Of a stretch of 64,000 nt of DNA, positions 1-8,759 are shown piece after piece (position 1 is the first letter of the stretch; every line of letters starts with the position of its first letter). The position numbers were made by a program, and so were the translations under genes. The notes beneath the pieces were generated by a model. It saw nothing but the letters and a program-made list of their open reading frames with translations, was not told where the DNA came from and searched no databases. Location: assembly GCF_001522585.2 (NCBI RefSeq), contig NZ_CP013373.1, positions 1,488,001 to 1,552,000 on the forward strand, read 5' to 3'. Source of the DNA: Burkholderia sp. NRF60-BP8 (GTDB lineage Bacteria > Pseudomonadota > Gammaproteobacteria > Burkholderiales > Burkholderiaceae).

Positions 1-815
1 TAGCCGGCATCCTTCAGCGTGCGCAGCGTCGCGTCGTAGTCGAGCGCGCCGTCGCCCGGCACCGTGAAGGTGCCGTTGATCACGCCGTTCAGGAAGCTCC
101 AGCCGTCGTTGCGCGCCTGGTTGACGACCTGCGGCCGCACGTCCTTGCAATGCACGTGCGCCACGCGCGACACGTGCTTCTTCAGCAGCGTCACCGGGTC
201 GACCGCGCCGCCGAAATACGCGTGGCCGGTGTCGAACAGCAGGAACACCTTCGCGGGATCGGTCAGCGCCATCAGCCGGTCGACGTCGTCCGGCGACTCG
301 ACGTACGCGCCCATGTGGTGATGGTAGGCGAGCCGGATCCCGTAGGTGTCGAGCAGATGCGCGCCGAACGCGTCGAGGCGCGCCGCGTAGCGCCGCCACG
401 CTTCGTCGTCGACGAAACGCGGCCGCTTCGCGACCGGCGTGTCGATGTTGCCCTGGATCGTGCCCGCGCATTCGCCGTACACGACGACCGTCACGTCGTT
501 GAATTGCAGCTTCGTCATGTGCGCGCGGCAGCGCTCGATCTCCGCCGCGACGGCATCGGCGTCGGTCATGCCCGGCGCGACTTCCGCGAGGAAGCCCGAA
601 TACCAGCCCGACACGCACACGAGCCCGAATTCGGCGAGCTTCGCCTTCAGTTCGGGGCCCGTCTTCGGAAACTTGTTGCCGAGCTCGAAGCCCGCATAGC
701 CGATTTCGGCGCCTTCCTTCAGCGCCGTCTCGAGCGGCGTCTCGCCGCCGAGCGACGGCAGGTCGTCGTTCATCCACGACAGGGGGTTGATGCCGATGCG
801 GACGTTCCAGCTCAT
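1..815 (-). CDS. iolE: myo-inosose-2 dehydratase (partial, 3' end outside window)
   Basis: Dehydrates 2-keto-myo-inositol (scyllo-inosose) to the diketone that IolD then opens, in the cytoplasmic inositol pathway. About 271 residues are visible; family members are near 300, so roughly the last tenth lies beyond the left edge. The N-terminus reads MSWNVRIGINPLSWMND, typical of IolE, and the xylose-isomerase-like TIM-barrel motifs DTGHAYFGG and HCKDVR are present. The ATG at 815 is chosen because GAGGAAG lies about 6 nt upstream. It is the last visible gene of a leftward run iolC-iolD-iolE, 65 bp after iolD. The family assignment is firm. Confidence 0.93.
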   Translation of the reverse strand, partial: MSWNVRIGINPLSWMNDDLPSLGGETPLETALKEGAEIGYAGFELGNKFPKTGPELKAKLAEFGLVCVSGWYSGFLAEVAPGMTDADAVAAEIERCRAHMTKLQFNDVTVVVYGECAGTIQGNIDTPVAKRPRFVDDEAWRRYAARLDAFGAHLLDTYGIRLAYHHHMGAYVESPDDVDRLMALTDPAKVFLLFDTGHAYFGGAVDPVTLLKKHVSRVAHVHCKDVRPQVVNQARNDGWSFLNGVINGTFTVPGDGALDYDATLRTLKDAG

Positions 816-880
816 GTCTTGCTTCCTCGATTCGATTCGGATGATGGGGGCGAAGCGTGTTCGTGGAGCGGCGTGCGCGA

Positions 881-2764
881 TCAGCGCCGCTGCCGGGTTT
901 TCGCGTCGAGATACGTCTGGTGCGCGCGTTCGACATCGGCGCGTGCGGAGACCTGCGGCACCGCGACTTCCCACCACGCGCCACCGTCGTCGGTGGTGCG
1001 ACGATGCGTGGTGTCGATCACGAGCACCTGGCTCTTCGTCGCCGCCCGTGCGCGTTTCATTTCGCGGCGCAGCTCGCCGACGTCGCGCACGTGCACGGCT
1101 TCCGCACCCATTGCGCGCGCATGCATCGCGAAGTCGATCGTCGAGCGTTCGCCGCCTTCGGGCACGCAGTCGTCGAGCATGTTGTTGAAGCTCGCGCCGC
1201 CGCAGTTGAGCTGCAACCGCTCGATGCAGCCGTAGCCGCGGTTGTCGAGGATCACGACGATGATCTTGCGGCCGAGCATCACGGAGGTCGCGAGCTCCGC
1301 GTTGAGCATCATGTACGAGCCGTCGCCGACGATCACGATCACTTCGCGCTCGGGCCGCGCGAGCTTCGCGCCGAGACCGCCCGCGACCTCGTAGCCCATG
1401 CACGAATACGCATAGTCCATGTGGTAGTTGCCCGGCACGCCGCTGCGCCACAGCTTGTGCAGTTCGGCCGGCAGCGTGCCGGCCGCGCAGACGACGAGGT
1501 CGTCGCGCGCGCTGTCGCGCCCCGCGTCGGCCGCGGAGTCGCGCACCGCACCGATCACTTCCGCGTCGTACGGCAGCGTGTCGGTCGGCATCCGGGTGGT
1601 CAGCGTCGTCACGCGCGCGTTCCACGCGGCGGCCTGGTCGCGGTTCGCGGCCGTCCACGCCGCGTCGGCGCGCCAGCCGGCCAGCGCGGCCGACAACTGA
1701 CCGAGGCCCGTACGCGCATCGGCAACCAGTTGCCGGCCGCGCTTCTTGCCCGCGTCGAACGGCTGCACGTTCAGGCTCAACAACGTTGCGTCGCCGTAGA
1801 GCGCGTGCGAGCCGGTCGTGAAATCCTGCAGCCGCGTGCCGACCGCGAACACGACGTCGGCCTGTGCGGCCGCGCGATTCGCGGCGGGGGAGCCCGTCAC
1901 GCCGATCGATCCGAGGTTCAGCGGGTGGTCCCACGCGAGGCTGCCCTTGCCGGCCTGCGATTCGGCCACCGGCACGCCGTGCGTGTCGGCGAACGTGCGC
2001 AGCGCGTCCCACGCCTGGCTGTACAGCACGCCGCCGCCGGCGACGATCAGCGGCTTCTTCGCGGCCTTCAGCACGTCGAGCGCATCGGCGAGTTCGAGCG
2101 GGTCGGCCGGCGGCCGGCGCATCCGGATCACCGGCGGCGCGAAGAAATCCTCGGGCCAGTCGTACGCGAAGGTCTGCACGTCCTGCGGCAGCGCGAGGCA
2201 CACGGGGCCGCACTGCGCGGGATCGGTCATTACCTGGATCGCGCGCGGCAGCGCGACGAGCAGTTGCTCGGGCGACGCGATGCGGTCGAAGTAGCGCGTC
2301 ACGGGCCGGAAGCAGTCGTTCGCGCTGACGTCGCCCTGTTCGAAATCCTCGACCTGCTGCAGTACCGGGTCGGGCAGCCGCGACACGAACACGTCGCCGG
2401 GCAGCAGCAGCAGCGGCAAGCGGCCGACGTGCGCGAGCGCGGCGGACGTGAGCATGTTGGTCGCGCCGGGGCCGATGCTCGACGTCGCGGCCATCATCCG
2501 CTGGCGGAAATTCGCTTTCGCGAACGCGACGGCCGCGTTGGCCATCCCTTGCTCGTTGTGCGCGCGAAACGTCGGCAGCCGGTCCTTCTCGGCATGCAGC
2601 GCTTCGCCGAGCCCGGCCACGTTGCCGTGTCCGAAGATCGCGAACACGCCGCCGCAGTACGGCAGGATCTCGGTGCGGCCGTCGGGCTGGACGACTTCGG
2701 CGCGCAGGGCGGCCAGGTAGCGCACGAGCGCCTGGCTGACGGTCAGTCTTACGGTGGTGGTCAT
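881..2764 (-). CDS. iolD: 3D-(3,5/4)-trihydroxycyclohexane-1,2-dione hydrolase
   Basis: A thiamine-diphosphate enzyme that hydrolytically opens the inositol-derived cyclic diketone to 5-deoxy-glucuronate. At 627 residues it is full length for IolD. It has the three-part ThDP fold: an N-terminal pyrimidine-binding domain (about 30-190), a central domain (about 220-360) and a C-terminal cofactor domain. The last carries the metal/ThDP motif GDGSYMMLNAELATSV, followed by LDNRGYGCI. It lies 46 bp downstream of the fused iolC and 65 bp upstream of iolE, all leftward, so the three genes are probably one transcript started from the divergent region near 4900. No strong Shine-Dalgarno sequence is visible before the ATG. 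Confidence 0.95.
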   Translation of the reverse strand: MTTTVRLTVSQALVRYLAALRAEVVQPDGRTEILPYCGGVFAIFGHGNVAGLGEALHAEKDRLPTFRAHNEQGMANAAVAFAKANFRQRMMAATSSIGPGATNMLTSAALAHVGRLPLLLLPGDVFVSRLPDPVLQQVEDFEQGDVSANDCFRPVTRYFDRIASPEQLLVALPRAIQVMTDPAQCGPVCLALPQDVQTFAYDWPEDFFAPPVIRMRRPPADPLELADALDVLKAAKKPLIVAGGGVLYSQAWDALRTFADTHGVPVAESQAGKGSLAWDHPLNLGSIGVTGSPAANRAAAQADVVFAVGTRLQDFTTGSHALYGDATLLSLNVQPFDAGKKRGRQLVADARTGLGQLSAALAGWRADAAWTAANRDQAAAWNARVTTLTTRMPTDTLPYDAEVIGAVRDSAADAGRDSARDDLVVCAAGTLPAELHKLWRSGVPGNYHMDYAYSCMGYEVAGGLGAKLARPEREVIVIVGDGSYMMLNAELATSVMLGRKIIVVILDNRGYGCIERLQLNCGGASFNNMLDDCVPEGGERSTIDFAMHARAMGAEAVHVRDVGELRREMKRARAATKSQVLVIDTTHRRTTDDGGAWWEVAVPQVSARADVERAHQTYLDAKTRQRR

Positions 2765-2810
2765 CGTCGGTCGATAGAGAGAAGTCGGGTGGTCGTCGCG
2801 AACACGGGCA

Positions 2811-4766
2811 TCAGGCTGCGGCGGCGCGCGCGGCGGCCCGGCGGCCCAGCCACGCGTCGACCAGTTGCGCGAAGTTGCCGGCCACTTCGTCGATCAGCGC
2901 CTGATCGTCGATCCGGCCCGCGAACCAGTTCAGCGAGGCATCGGCCCACAGCGTGCGCCCGACCATGAAGCCCTTGACGATCGGGTCGGTCGCCGAGCGG
3001 AAGCTGTCGACGAGGTATTGCAGCGGCTGGTTCAGCCCGAGGATCACCGCGCCGCGGCAGTGCGGGTCGCGCTCGGCGATCAGCGCGGCGAGCCGTGCCC
3101 AGCCGTCGGCGGTGAGCGGCGTGAGCTTCCACCATTCGGGCTTCACGCCGAGGTTGTAGAAGCGCGCGACCGTGCGCAGCACCGCGTCGTCCTCGGTGCC
3201 GGCCGGCGTGACCGCGCGCGGCGGAATCATTTCCAGCAGCAGCTCGTTGCCGCTCGCGCGCGTGGCTTCCCACAGTTCGAGCACGCGCTGCTCCTGCTCG
3301 ACGCGCAGGTCGACGGGGTCGTCGGGGTGATAGTGAACGAGGCATTTCACGACCTGTTCGGTCGGCCAGTGCGTGAGCGACGAGCCGACCGAACGCGTCT
3401 CGTCGAACCGCAGCGGCCGCGAGCCCGGCAGCTCGACCGGCCGGCCGACCCACCAGCCGCGCCCGGTGGCCGACGCGAGCGCGTCGCGGCCGTACGCGCC
3501 GCCGTCGATCAGCACGCCGACGTGGCCGGCGATGCCGCGGTCGCGCTCGACCTGTTCGACCGCGCGCACGAGCAGGCGCTTCAACGTGCTGATCCGCGCC
3601 TCGTCCGCGCCGGCCTGCACCGCGAGCTCGTAGAACTGGCTGCGATGGTCGAACGCCATCACGCACAGGTCGTCCCATTCGCGGCGCGGCACCGTCACGC
3701 GATGCAGGTGCGCGAGCGTGCGGTCGGCATCGACCGCCGGATTGCGGCTGCCGCCGAACCAGTGCGCGAGTTCGGCCGGCGTCGGCATCGCGGCCGAGCA
3801 CGCGTGGCGCGACACGACGATCGCGCCGCATGCGTTCGCGATGCGCGTCGATTCGGCCCAGTCGCGCCCGCGCAGCAGCCCCGACAGCAGGCCCGACAGG
3901 AACGCGTCGCCCGCGCCGAGCACGTTGAGCACCTCGACGCGTTCGCCGACGAAGGTCGGCGCGGCGTCGATGCGCGCGGGAACGTCGCCTTCGATCACGC
4001 AGCAGCCGAGCGCGCCGCGCTTGACGACCAGCGTCGCGTTCGTGATCGCGCGCACCGCCTGCAACGACGCGATCAGGTCGTGCGGCACGCCGCCCGCGAT
4101 CAGGAATTCCTCCTCGGTGCCGACCAGCAGATCGAATTCGTCGAGCACCTGCTGCAGTTGCCGCGTCACCTGCGCGTCGGGTACGTAACGGTTCTCGCCG
4201 GCGCCGCGCGCGGTCAGCCCCCACAGCACCGGCCGGTAGTCGATGTCGAGGATGCGCACCGCGCCGTGGCGGCGCGCGTAACCGAGCGCGGTCAGCGACG
4301 CCTCGCGCGTGCCCGGCGTCGACAGATGCGTGCCGGTGATCGCCAGCGCGCGGCAACCGGCGATGAAGTCCTCGCTGATCTCGTCGGCGCGCACGGCCAT
4401 GTCCGCGCAGTTCTCGCGCACGAACAGCAGCGGGAACGTATCGCGATCCTTCAGCCCGAGCAGCACCAGCGCTGTGAGCCGCTCGCGATCGGTCTGCAAC
4501 TGGCTCGTGTCGCAGCCTTCGCGCTCGAGCGTCTCGCGCAGGAAACGGCCCATCTGCTCGTCGCCGACGCGCGAGATCATCGCGGTCTTCAGCCCGAGCC
4601 GCGCGACGCCGAACGCGACGTTGCCCGACGAGCCGCCGAGATACATCTGGAAGCTGCGCGCGTCTTCGAGGCGGCTGCCGTACTGCTGCGCATAGAGATC
4701 CACGGCCACGCGGCCGAGGCAGGCGAGATCGATGGGGCGGTCACTCGGAAAGTTCAGCAGGCTCAT
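2811..4766 (-). CDS. iolC: bifunctional 5-dehydro-2-deoxygluconokinase / 5-dehydro-2-deoxyphosphogluconate aldolase-type protein
   Basis: The N-terminal half (about 1-325) is a PfkB-family sugar kinase with MYLGGSSGNVAFGVARLG and the catalytic signature LNVLGAGDAFLSGLLSG. This half should phosphorylate 2-deoxy-5-keto-gluconate. The C-terminal half (about 330-640) is the DUF2090/IolC C-terminal domain, annotated elsewhere as the aldolase step that gives dihydroxyacetone phosphate and malonic semialdehyde. The 651 residues are about twice a stand-alone kinase, which supports the fusion. I prefer the ATG at 4766 (MSLLNFPSDRP); an in-frame GTG at 4778 would add four residues. It is the first gene of the leftward iol operon. 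The kinase half is certain; the aldolase activity rests on family knowledge. Confidence 0.93.
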   Translation of the reverse strand: MSLLNFPSDRPIDLACLGRVAVDLYAQQYGSRLEDARSFQMYLGGSSGNVAFGVARLGLKTAMISRVGDEQMGRFLRETLEREGCDTSQLQTDRERLTALVLLGLKDRDTFPLLFVRENCADMAVRADEISEDFIAGCRALAITGTHLSTPGTREASLTALGYARRHGAVRILDIDYRPVLWGLTARGAGENRYVPDAQVTRQLQQVLDEFDLLVGTEEEFLIAGGVPHDLIASLQAVRAITNATLVVKRGALGCCVIEGDVPARIDAAPTFVGERVEVLNVLGAGDAFLSGLLSGLLRGRDWAESTRIANACGAIVVSRHACSAAMPTPAELAHWFGGSRNPAVDADRTLAHLHRVTVPRREWDDLCVMAFDHRSQFYELAVQAGADEARISTLKRLLVRAVEQVERDRGIAGHVGVLIDGGAYGRDALASATGRGWWVGRPVELPGSRPLRFDETRSVGSSLTHWPTEQVVKCLVHYHPDDPVDLRVEQEQRVLELWEATRASGNELLLEMIPPRAVTPAGTEDDAVLRTVARFYNLGVKPEWWKLTPLTADGWARLAALIAERDPHCRGAVILGLNQPLQYLVDSFRSATDPIVKGFMVGRTLWADASLNWFAGRIDDQALIDEVAGNFAQLVDAWLGRRAAARAAAA

Positions 4767-4910
4767 ATCACGTGTCACGCTCGCGGCCGGCGTTCGGCGC
4801 TGCCGGCGGATTAGGGGACCGATCCGGCGGCGGCTGTCCGCGGCATGTGCCGCACGACGCGAGGCTGCCTGCCGCCGGGATTCGGGCTACGGACGCAGTC
4901 TAGACTTTTT

Positions 4911-4924
4911 GGAAATCCAGTTCC
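4911..4924. promoter_or_regulatory. candidate IolR (RpiR-type) operator, exact GGAA-N6-TTCC
   Basis: The sequence GGAAATCCAGTTCC is an exact match to GGAA-N6-TTCC, the motif I recall for the RpiR-family inositol regulator IolR of rhizobia. An RpiR-family gene lies at the end of the adjacent operon. It sits in the divergent promoter region. The role is inferred; the match is seen directly. Confidence 0.6.
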
Positions 4925-4940
4925 CTAGGTGAAATCACGT

Positions 4941-4954
4941 AGAAATAAATTTCC
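4941..4954. promoter_or_regulatory. second candidate IolR operator (one mismatch)
   Basis: AGAAATAAATTTCC matches GGAA-N6-TTCC except for its first base. It begins exactly 30 bp after the first site, about three helical turns, so two bound dimers would lie on the same face of the DNA. Confidence 0.5.
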
Positions 4955-5082
4955 AAATTTTCGAGGAAGTGATCTACAGTTTCATCCGGATGCTTCAGTC
5001 CCGATCGGATCCGATCGGACTCGGCCCGGCGGCGCGCAATGCGCCGTCTTCCGCCCCCCGGAGATGAGGAGACAGATTGATC

Positions 5083-6009
5083 ATGAAGACCAAGCTGATG
5101 GCCGTCGCGGCCGCCGCGATCCTGGCTGCGCCGCTTGCGCATGCGGAGAAGATCGGCGTGACGATGGCATCGTTCGACGACACGTTCCTGACCATCCTGC
5201 GCAACAGCATCGCCGATTCGGCGAAGAAGGACGGCGCGACCGTGCAGATCGAGGACGGCGGCAATGACGTCGGCAAGCAGTTGAGCCAGGTCCAGAACAT
5301 GATCGCGCAGAAAGTCGACGCGATCATCGTGAACGCGGTCGATACCGACGCGACGCCGAAGATCACGAAGATGGTGACCGCGGCGAAGATCCCGCTCGTC
5401 TACGTGAACCGCAAGCCGGTCGATTTCGACAAGCTGCCGGCCGGCGTCGCGGTCGTCGCCTCCGACGAAAAGCAGTCGGGCACGCTGCAGGCGCGCCAGG
5501 TGTGCAAGCTGCTCGGCGGCAAGGGCGACATCCTCGTGCTGATGGGCGAGCTGTCCAACGAATCGGCGCGCGCCCGCACCAAGGACATCGAGGACGTGAT
5601 CGCGACGAAGGAATGCGCGGGCATGAAGATCGTCGACAAGCGCGAAGGCAAGTGGAGCCGCACGCAGGGCCAGGACATCACGATGAACTGGCTGAGCTCC
5701 GGGACCAAGTTCGACGCGATCGTGTCGAACAACGACGAAATGGCGATCGGCGCGATCAACGCGTTGAAGGCCGCGCGCAAGCTGACGCCGAAAACGGTCG
5801 TCGCGGGCATCGACGCGACGCCGGACGGCCTCGCGGCGATGAAGGCCGGCGAGTTGAAGGTGTCCGTCTACCAGAACGCGACCGGGCAGGGCGCGCAGGC
5901 CGTCGCCACCGCGCTGAAGCTCGCGAAGAAGCAGCCGGTCGATCGCTATGTGAACGTGCCGTTCGAGCTCGTGACGCCCGACAACATGAACCAGTACGCG
6001 AAGCACTGA
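5083..6009 (+). CDS. sugar (inositol) ABC transporter, periplasmic substrate-binding protein
   Basis: A type-I periplasmic binding protein of the RbsB/ribose-inositol group, 308 residues. It starts with a signal peptide (MKTKLMAVAAAAILAAPLAHA, cleavage after AHA) followed by EKIGVTMASFDDTFLTIL. I use the ATG at 5083, which has GAGGAGA about 10 nt upstream, rather than an in-frame TTG at 5077. It is the first gene of the rightward operon, followed by the cognate ATPase and permease. Substrate specificity cannot be read from the sequence; inositol or a related cyclitol is inferred from the iol genes on both sides. Confidence 0.9.
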   Translation: MKTKLMAVAAAAILAAPLAHAEKIGVTMASFDDTFLTILRNSIADSAKKDGATVQIEDGGNDVGKQLSQVQNMIAQKVDAIIVNAVDTDATPKITKMVTAAKIPLVYVNRKPVDFDKLPAGVAVVASDEKQSGTLQARQVCKLLGGKGDILVLMGELSNESARARTKDIEDVIATKECAGMKIVDKREGKWSRTQGQDITMNWLSSGTKFDAIVSNNDEMAIGAINALKAARKLTPKTVVAGIDATPDGLAAMKAGELKVSVYQNATGQGAQAVATALKLAKKQPVDRYVNVPFELVTPDNMNQYAKH

Positions 6010-6078
6010 CCGGTTGTCCCGTTGAACTGCGCGGGCCCGGCACGGCCGGGTTCGCGCGCGACTTGTCGAGGAACGTCC

Positions 6079-7662
6079 ATGTTTACAGCCAGGATCGCGC
6101 GCCCGATGGCCGGCGGCGACGCGCCGGCCGCTTCGTCCGGGGCGGCCGGCTCGTCCGGCTCGCCGCCTCCTTCCATGGCCGACTGCGTGCTCGAGGTGCG
6201 CGGCGTCGGCAAGTCCTTTCCCGGCGTCGTCGCGCTCGACGGCGTGCAGTTCCGCGTGCGCCGCGGCACCGTTCATGCGCTGATGGGCGAGAACGGCGCC
6301 GGCAAGTCCACGCTGATGAAGATCATCGCCGGCGTCTACACGCCCGACCAGGGCGAAATCCTGATCAACGGCGAACCGGTCGTGCTGAACGGCCCGCTCG
6401 ATGCGCTCGACCGCGGCATCGCGATGATCCATCAGGAGCTCAACCTGATGCCGTACATGACGGTCGCGGAGAACATCTGGATCCGCCGCGAACCGAAGAA
6501 CCGCTTCGGCCTGATCGATCACGCCGAACTGCGCCGCCGCACGGCCGCGCTGTTCGAGCGGCTGTCGATCGACATCGATCCGGAAACCGACGTGCGCACG
6601 CTGTCGGTCGCGAGCCGCCAGATGGTCGAGATCGCGAAGGCCGTGTCGTTCGACTCGGACGTGCTGATCATGGACGAGCCGACCTCCGCGCTGACCGAAA
6701 AGGAAGTCGCGCACCTGTTCCGGATCATTCGCCAGCTGCGCGAGCAGGGCAAGGGCATCGTCTACATCACGCACAAGATGAACGAGCTGTTCGAGATCGC
6801 CGACGAGTTCTCGGTGTTCCGCGACGGCAAGTACATCGGCACGCATGCGTCGAGCGACGTCACGCGCGACGACATCATCCGCATGATGGTCGGGCGCGAG
6901 ATCACGCAGATGTTTCCGAAGGAAGCGGTGCCGATCGGCGACGTCGTGCTGTCGGTGAAGGATCTCTGCGTCGACGGCGTGTTCCGCGACGTCAGCTTCG
7001 AGCTGCGCGCGGGCGAGATCCTCGGCGTCGCGGGCCTCGTCGGCTCGGGGCGCTCGAACGTCGCGGAGGCGCTGTTCGGCGTCGTGCCGGCCACGTCGGG
7101 CGAGATCCGCATCGACGGCAAGCCGGTGCGGATCGCGACGCCCGCGCAGGCGATGAAGCACGGGATGGCGTTCCTCACCGAGGATCGCAAGGACTCCGGC
7201 TGCTTCCTGAATCTCGACCTGCTCGCGAACATGGAAGCGGCGGTGCTCAGCAACCGCTACGTGAAGTTCAATTTCGTGCAGCAGGCGCAGTTGAAGCGCG
7301 ACTGCGAGGAAATGAGCCGGATGCTGCGCGTGAAGTCGCCCGGGCTGCACGAGGAAATCCAGAACCTGTCGGGCGGTAACCAGCAGAAGGTGCTGATCGG
7401 CCGCTGGCTGCTCACGCAGCCGCGCATCCTGATCCTCGACGAACCGACGCGCGGCATCGACGTCGGCGCGAAGGCCGAGATTCACCGGCTCGTCAGCGCG
7501 CTGGCCGGCAAGGGCGTCGCGGTGCTGATGATCTCGTCGGAAATGCCGGAAGTGCTGGGGATGAGCGATCGCGTGATGGTGATGCACGAAGGGCGCATGA
7601 CCGGCATCGTCGATCGCAAGGACGCCGACCAGGTTCGCATCATGGATCTCGCGTCGCGCTGA
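6079..7662 (+). CDS. sugar ABC transporter ATPase (double nucleotide-binding domain)
   Basis: A 527-residue RbsA/MglA-type ATPase that powers import with the neighbouring permease. The first domain has Walker [10 protein letters not shown], signature [14 protein letters not shown] and Walker [11 protein letters not shown]. The second has the degenerate P-loop GLVGSGRSN usual for this family, signature [14 protein letters not shown] and Walker [17 protein letters not shown]. The ATG at 6079 follows CGAGGAACG; an upstream in-frame TTG at 6022 has no ribosome-binding site. The N-terminal 35 residues are Ala/Gly/Pro-rich and not conserved in the family. The gene starts 69 bp after the binding-protein gene. 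Confidence 0.93.
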   Translation: MFTARIARPMAGGDAPAASSGAAGSSGSPPPSMADCVLEVRGVGKSFPGVVALDGVQFRVRRGTVHALMGENGAGKSTLMKIIAGVYTPDQGEILINGEPVVLNGPLDALDRGIAMIHQELNLMPYMTVAENIWIRREPKNRFGLIDHAELRRRTAALFERLSIDIDPETDVRTLSVASRQMVEIAKAVSFDSDVLIMDEPTSALTEKEVAHLFRIIRQLREQGKGIVYITHKMNELFEIADEFSVFRDGKYIGTHASSDVTRDDIIRMMVGREITQMFPKEAVPIGDVVLSVKDLCVDGVFRDVSFELRAGEILGVAGLVGSGRSNVAEALFGVVPATSGEIRIDGKPVRIATPAQAMKHGMAFLTEDRKDSGCFLNLDLLANMEAAVLSNRYVKFNFVQQAQLKRDCEEMSRMLRVKSPGLHEEIQNLSGGNQQKVLIGRWLLTQPRILILDEPTRGIDVGAKAEIHRLVSALAGKGVAVLMISSEMPEVLGMSDRVMVMHEGRMTGIVDRKDADQVRIMDLASR

Positions 7663-7689
7663 GCCGAAACAAGATTGGAGACAACTGAA

Positions 7690-8715
7690 ATGGGCAACCT
7701 GAACCCGGTCGCGGATGCGCAGACCATGACACTCAAGTCGCGGCATACGAAGTGGCCGCCCGAACTGAGCATCTTCCTCGTGCTGGTCGGCATCAGCCTG
7801 TTCTTCGAGATTCTCGGCTGGATCGTCGTCGGCCAGAGCTTTCTGTTCAATGCCGAGCGGCTCGAAATCATCGTGCTGCAGATGGCCGTGATCGGCATCA
7901 TCGCGGTCGGCGTGAACCTCGTGATCATCACCAGCGGGATCGATCTCTCGTCGGGGTCGGTGGTCGCGGCGGCCGCCGTCGTGTCGGCGAGCCTCGCGCA
8001 GGTGTCCGACTTCCCGCGCGCGGTGTTTCCGCATCTCACCGATCTGCCGGTGATCTGGCCGGTGCTGGCCGGCGTGTGCGTCGGGCTGCTGGTCGGCCTG
8101 CTGAACGGCACGCTGATCGCGATGACGGGCATCCCGCCGTTCATCGCGACGCTCGGCACGATGGTCGCCGCGCGCGGCTTCGCGAAGTGGTTCACCAACG
8201 GGATGCCGGTGTCGATGCTGACCGACTCGTTCGCGGCGATCGGCGCGGGCGCGAACCCGGTGATCGTCTTTCTCGTGATCGCCGCGATCTTCCACGTCGT
8301 GCTGCGCTACACGCGCTTCGGCAAATACACCTATGCGATCGGCGCGAACCGCCACGCGGCCGTCGTATCGGGCATCAACGTGACGCGCCACCTGATCTTC
8401 GTCTATGCGATCGCGGGCCTCCTGAGCGGGATCGCCGGCACCGTGACGGCCGCGCGCGCGATCTCCGGCCAGTCCGGCATGGGCGTGATGTACGAGCTCG
8501 ATGCGATCGCGGCCGTCGTGATCGGCGGCACGTCGCTGTCGGGCGGCCTCGGGCGCGTGACGGGCACCGTGATCGGCGTGCTGATCCTCGGCGTGATGAC
8601 GTCGGGCTTCACGTTCATCCGCATCGACGCGTATTACCAGGAGATGGTGAAGGGCGCGATCATCGTCGCGGCCGTGATCGCCGACCAGTACCGCAACAAG
8701 AAGTCGCGCCGCTGA
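7690..8715 (+). CDS. sugar ABC transporter permease
   Basis: A 341-residue inner-membrane permease of the RbsC/AraH family. Hydrophobic segments run from about residue 25 to 330, including SIFLVLVGISLFFEILGW near the start and the loop GIDLSSGSVVAAAAVV typical of the family. The ATG at 7690 is chosen because GGAG lies about 9 nt upstream; an in-frame TTG at 7675 overlaps that ribosome-binding site. It is 27 bp after the ATPase gene and completes the three-component importer. Confidence 0.92.
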   Translation: MGNLNPVADAQTMTLKSRHTKWPPELSIFLVLVGISLFFEILGWIVVGQSFLFNAERLEIIVLQMAVIGIIAVGVNLVIITSGIDLSSGSVVAAAAVVSASLAQVSDFPRAVFPHLTDLPVIWPVLAGVCVGLLVGLLNGTLIAMTGIPPFIATLGTMVAARGFAKWFTNGMPVSMLTDSFAAIGAGANPVIVFLVIAAIFHVVLRYTRFGKYTYAIGANRHAAVVSGINVTRHLIFVYAIAGLLSGIAGTVTAARAISGQSGMGVMYELDAIAAVVIGGTSLSGGLGRVTGTVIGVLILGVMTSGFTFIRIDAYYQEMVKGAIIVAAVIADQYRNKKSRR

Positions 8716-8759
8716 CCGATTCCGACGCGGCCGACACCACGCAACCTTCCGGGAAGAAG

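Larger units (their letters stand above)
4767..5082. promoter_or_regulatory. divergent iol control region
   Basis: This 316-bp gap separates the leftward iolCDE operon from the rightward transporter operon and is the only clearly AT-rich stretch nearby (about 4905-4985). It contains two copies of a GGAA-N6-TTCC-like dyad (listed separately). No small ORF or RNA structure stands out. It must hold the promoters for both operons; I could not assign convincing -35/-10 pairs. Confidence 0.7.
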
